Program-made: the position numbers and the translations under genes
The notes under the pieces: generated by a model
The model's input: only the letters and a program-made list of their open reading frames with translations
The model's database searches: none
What the model was told of the DNA's origin: nothing
From: Phalacrocorax aristotelis
Lineage: Eukaryota > Chordata > Aves > Suliformes > Phalacrocoracidae
Direction of reading: 5' to 3'
Assembly: GCF_949628215.1 (NCBI RefSeq)
Contig: NW_027441285.1
Location: 171,001 to 235,000, forward strand
Length of the DNA: 64,000 bases
Shown: in pieces, positions 63,747 to 64,000 of the stretch
How the letters are laid out: the number at the start of each line of letters is the position of its first letter
Numbering within the stretch: the first letter of the stretch is position 1

Positions 63747-63860
63747 GTGGAGAGGTCCCAGAGGAATGCGACAGGTGGAAAAGCACGCTTTATGTCTGGT
63801 GTTTCCCAAAACTGGAGGTATAATAAAGGAGCATAACTAATACAATAAAAAAGTAAATGA
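63747..63860 (+). other. Candidate terminal exon with polyadenylation signals
   Basis: A strong acceptor (CCTCTGTTACATTGCAG ending at 63746) opens a segment with AATAAA at 63822-63827 and again at 63844-63849. A T/GT-rich stretch follows (TGTGTCTCATTGTTTTATT). It is on the same strand as promoter P5 and the array and could be the last exon of unit B. A short frame of 29 codons ends just before the second signal. Confidence 0.45.
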
Positions 63861-64000
63861 AAACATGTGTCTCATTGTTTTATTCAGGCCTCCTGTGTGT
63901 TATTTGTGGGTGGGGTGGAATTTCCAGTGGGTGGCATTCAATCACAGGGCTCGATGTAGCCCTTAAACTCTATGGGAGGTAATTAAAGGAAAAAAAGCGG
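63861..64000. other. Right edge, unassigned
   Basis: About 140 bases with no recognisable feature beyond the possible cleavage region of the candidate terminal exon. Confidence 0.3.

Overview
The window is animal nuclear DNA, most probably from a bird. Three things point there: CR1 (chicken repeat 1) retroposon copies at 35.0 kb and 37.0-40.1 kb; a class III (ERV-L-like) endogenous retrovirus at 12,393-18,126 whose LTR and Gag/Pol look like the abundant avian ERV-L family; and a short ERVK-type solo LTR at 6,650-6,899. I recognise no ordinary host protein-coding gene. The only convincing protein-coding frames are the retroviral gag and pol.

Almost everything else is tandem or segmentally duplicated DNA. 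From left to right: a 61-bp minisatellite (815-2,136); a degenerate ~67-bp minisatellite (2,150-3,680); a TATA-promoter/first-exon module (P1, 3.8 kb); A-rich ~90-bp satellite (5.6-7.5 kb) holding a solo LTR; module P2 (7.7 kb); a 1.1-kb block duplicated at 19-20 kb; more A-rich satellite (9.95-12.06 kb); a 5'-truncated promoter module (P3) split by the ERV; T-rich satellite (20.1-21.3 kb); ~260-bp repeats (21.3-24.3 kb); module P4 (25.1 kb); and about 3.3 diverged copies of a ~2.1-kb unit (25.9-32.6 kb). After a quieter stretch with an LTR-like element and CR1 insertions (32.7-40.1 kb), the same series repeats in the same order: T-rich satellite (40.1-41.6), ~260-bp repeats (41.6-42.8), module P5 (43.5), one diverged 2.1-kb unit (44.3-45.6), then 7.26 nearly identical 2,151-bp copies (45,601-61,211). 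A truncated unit follows, and a strong acceptor with two AATAAA signals lies at the right end (63.75-63.85 kb).

The main result is the structure of the 2.1-kb unit. It contains six or seven short exon-like segments (about 40-60 bp), each preceded by a pyrimidine-AG and most followed by GTGAG or GTGGG. The same segments with the same signals recur in copies that have otherwise diverged strongly. The promoter module is a 20-nt TATA core that is identical in four places and is followed by a conserved GTAAGG donor. I read this as two paralogous spliced transcription units, probably non-coding: all three frames of segment b contain stops in one copy, and substitutions between copies are not concentrated at third codon positions. 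One unit has recently expanded into a homogenised, CpG-rich array. Its unit size and the single BamHI site I saw per unit recall the chicken Z-linked MHM repeat, but I could not test that.

The ERV is in the minus orientation with a 5-bp target duplication (TTGAC), a complete 5' LTR, a tRNA-Lys1,2 primer site, an open gag, and an open pol in the same frame after a single UAG. Its 3' LTR is reduced to 12 bp.
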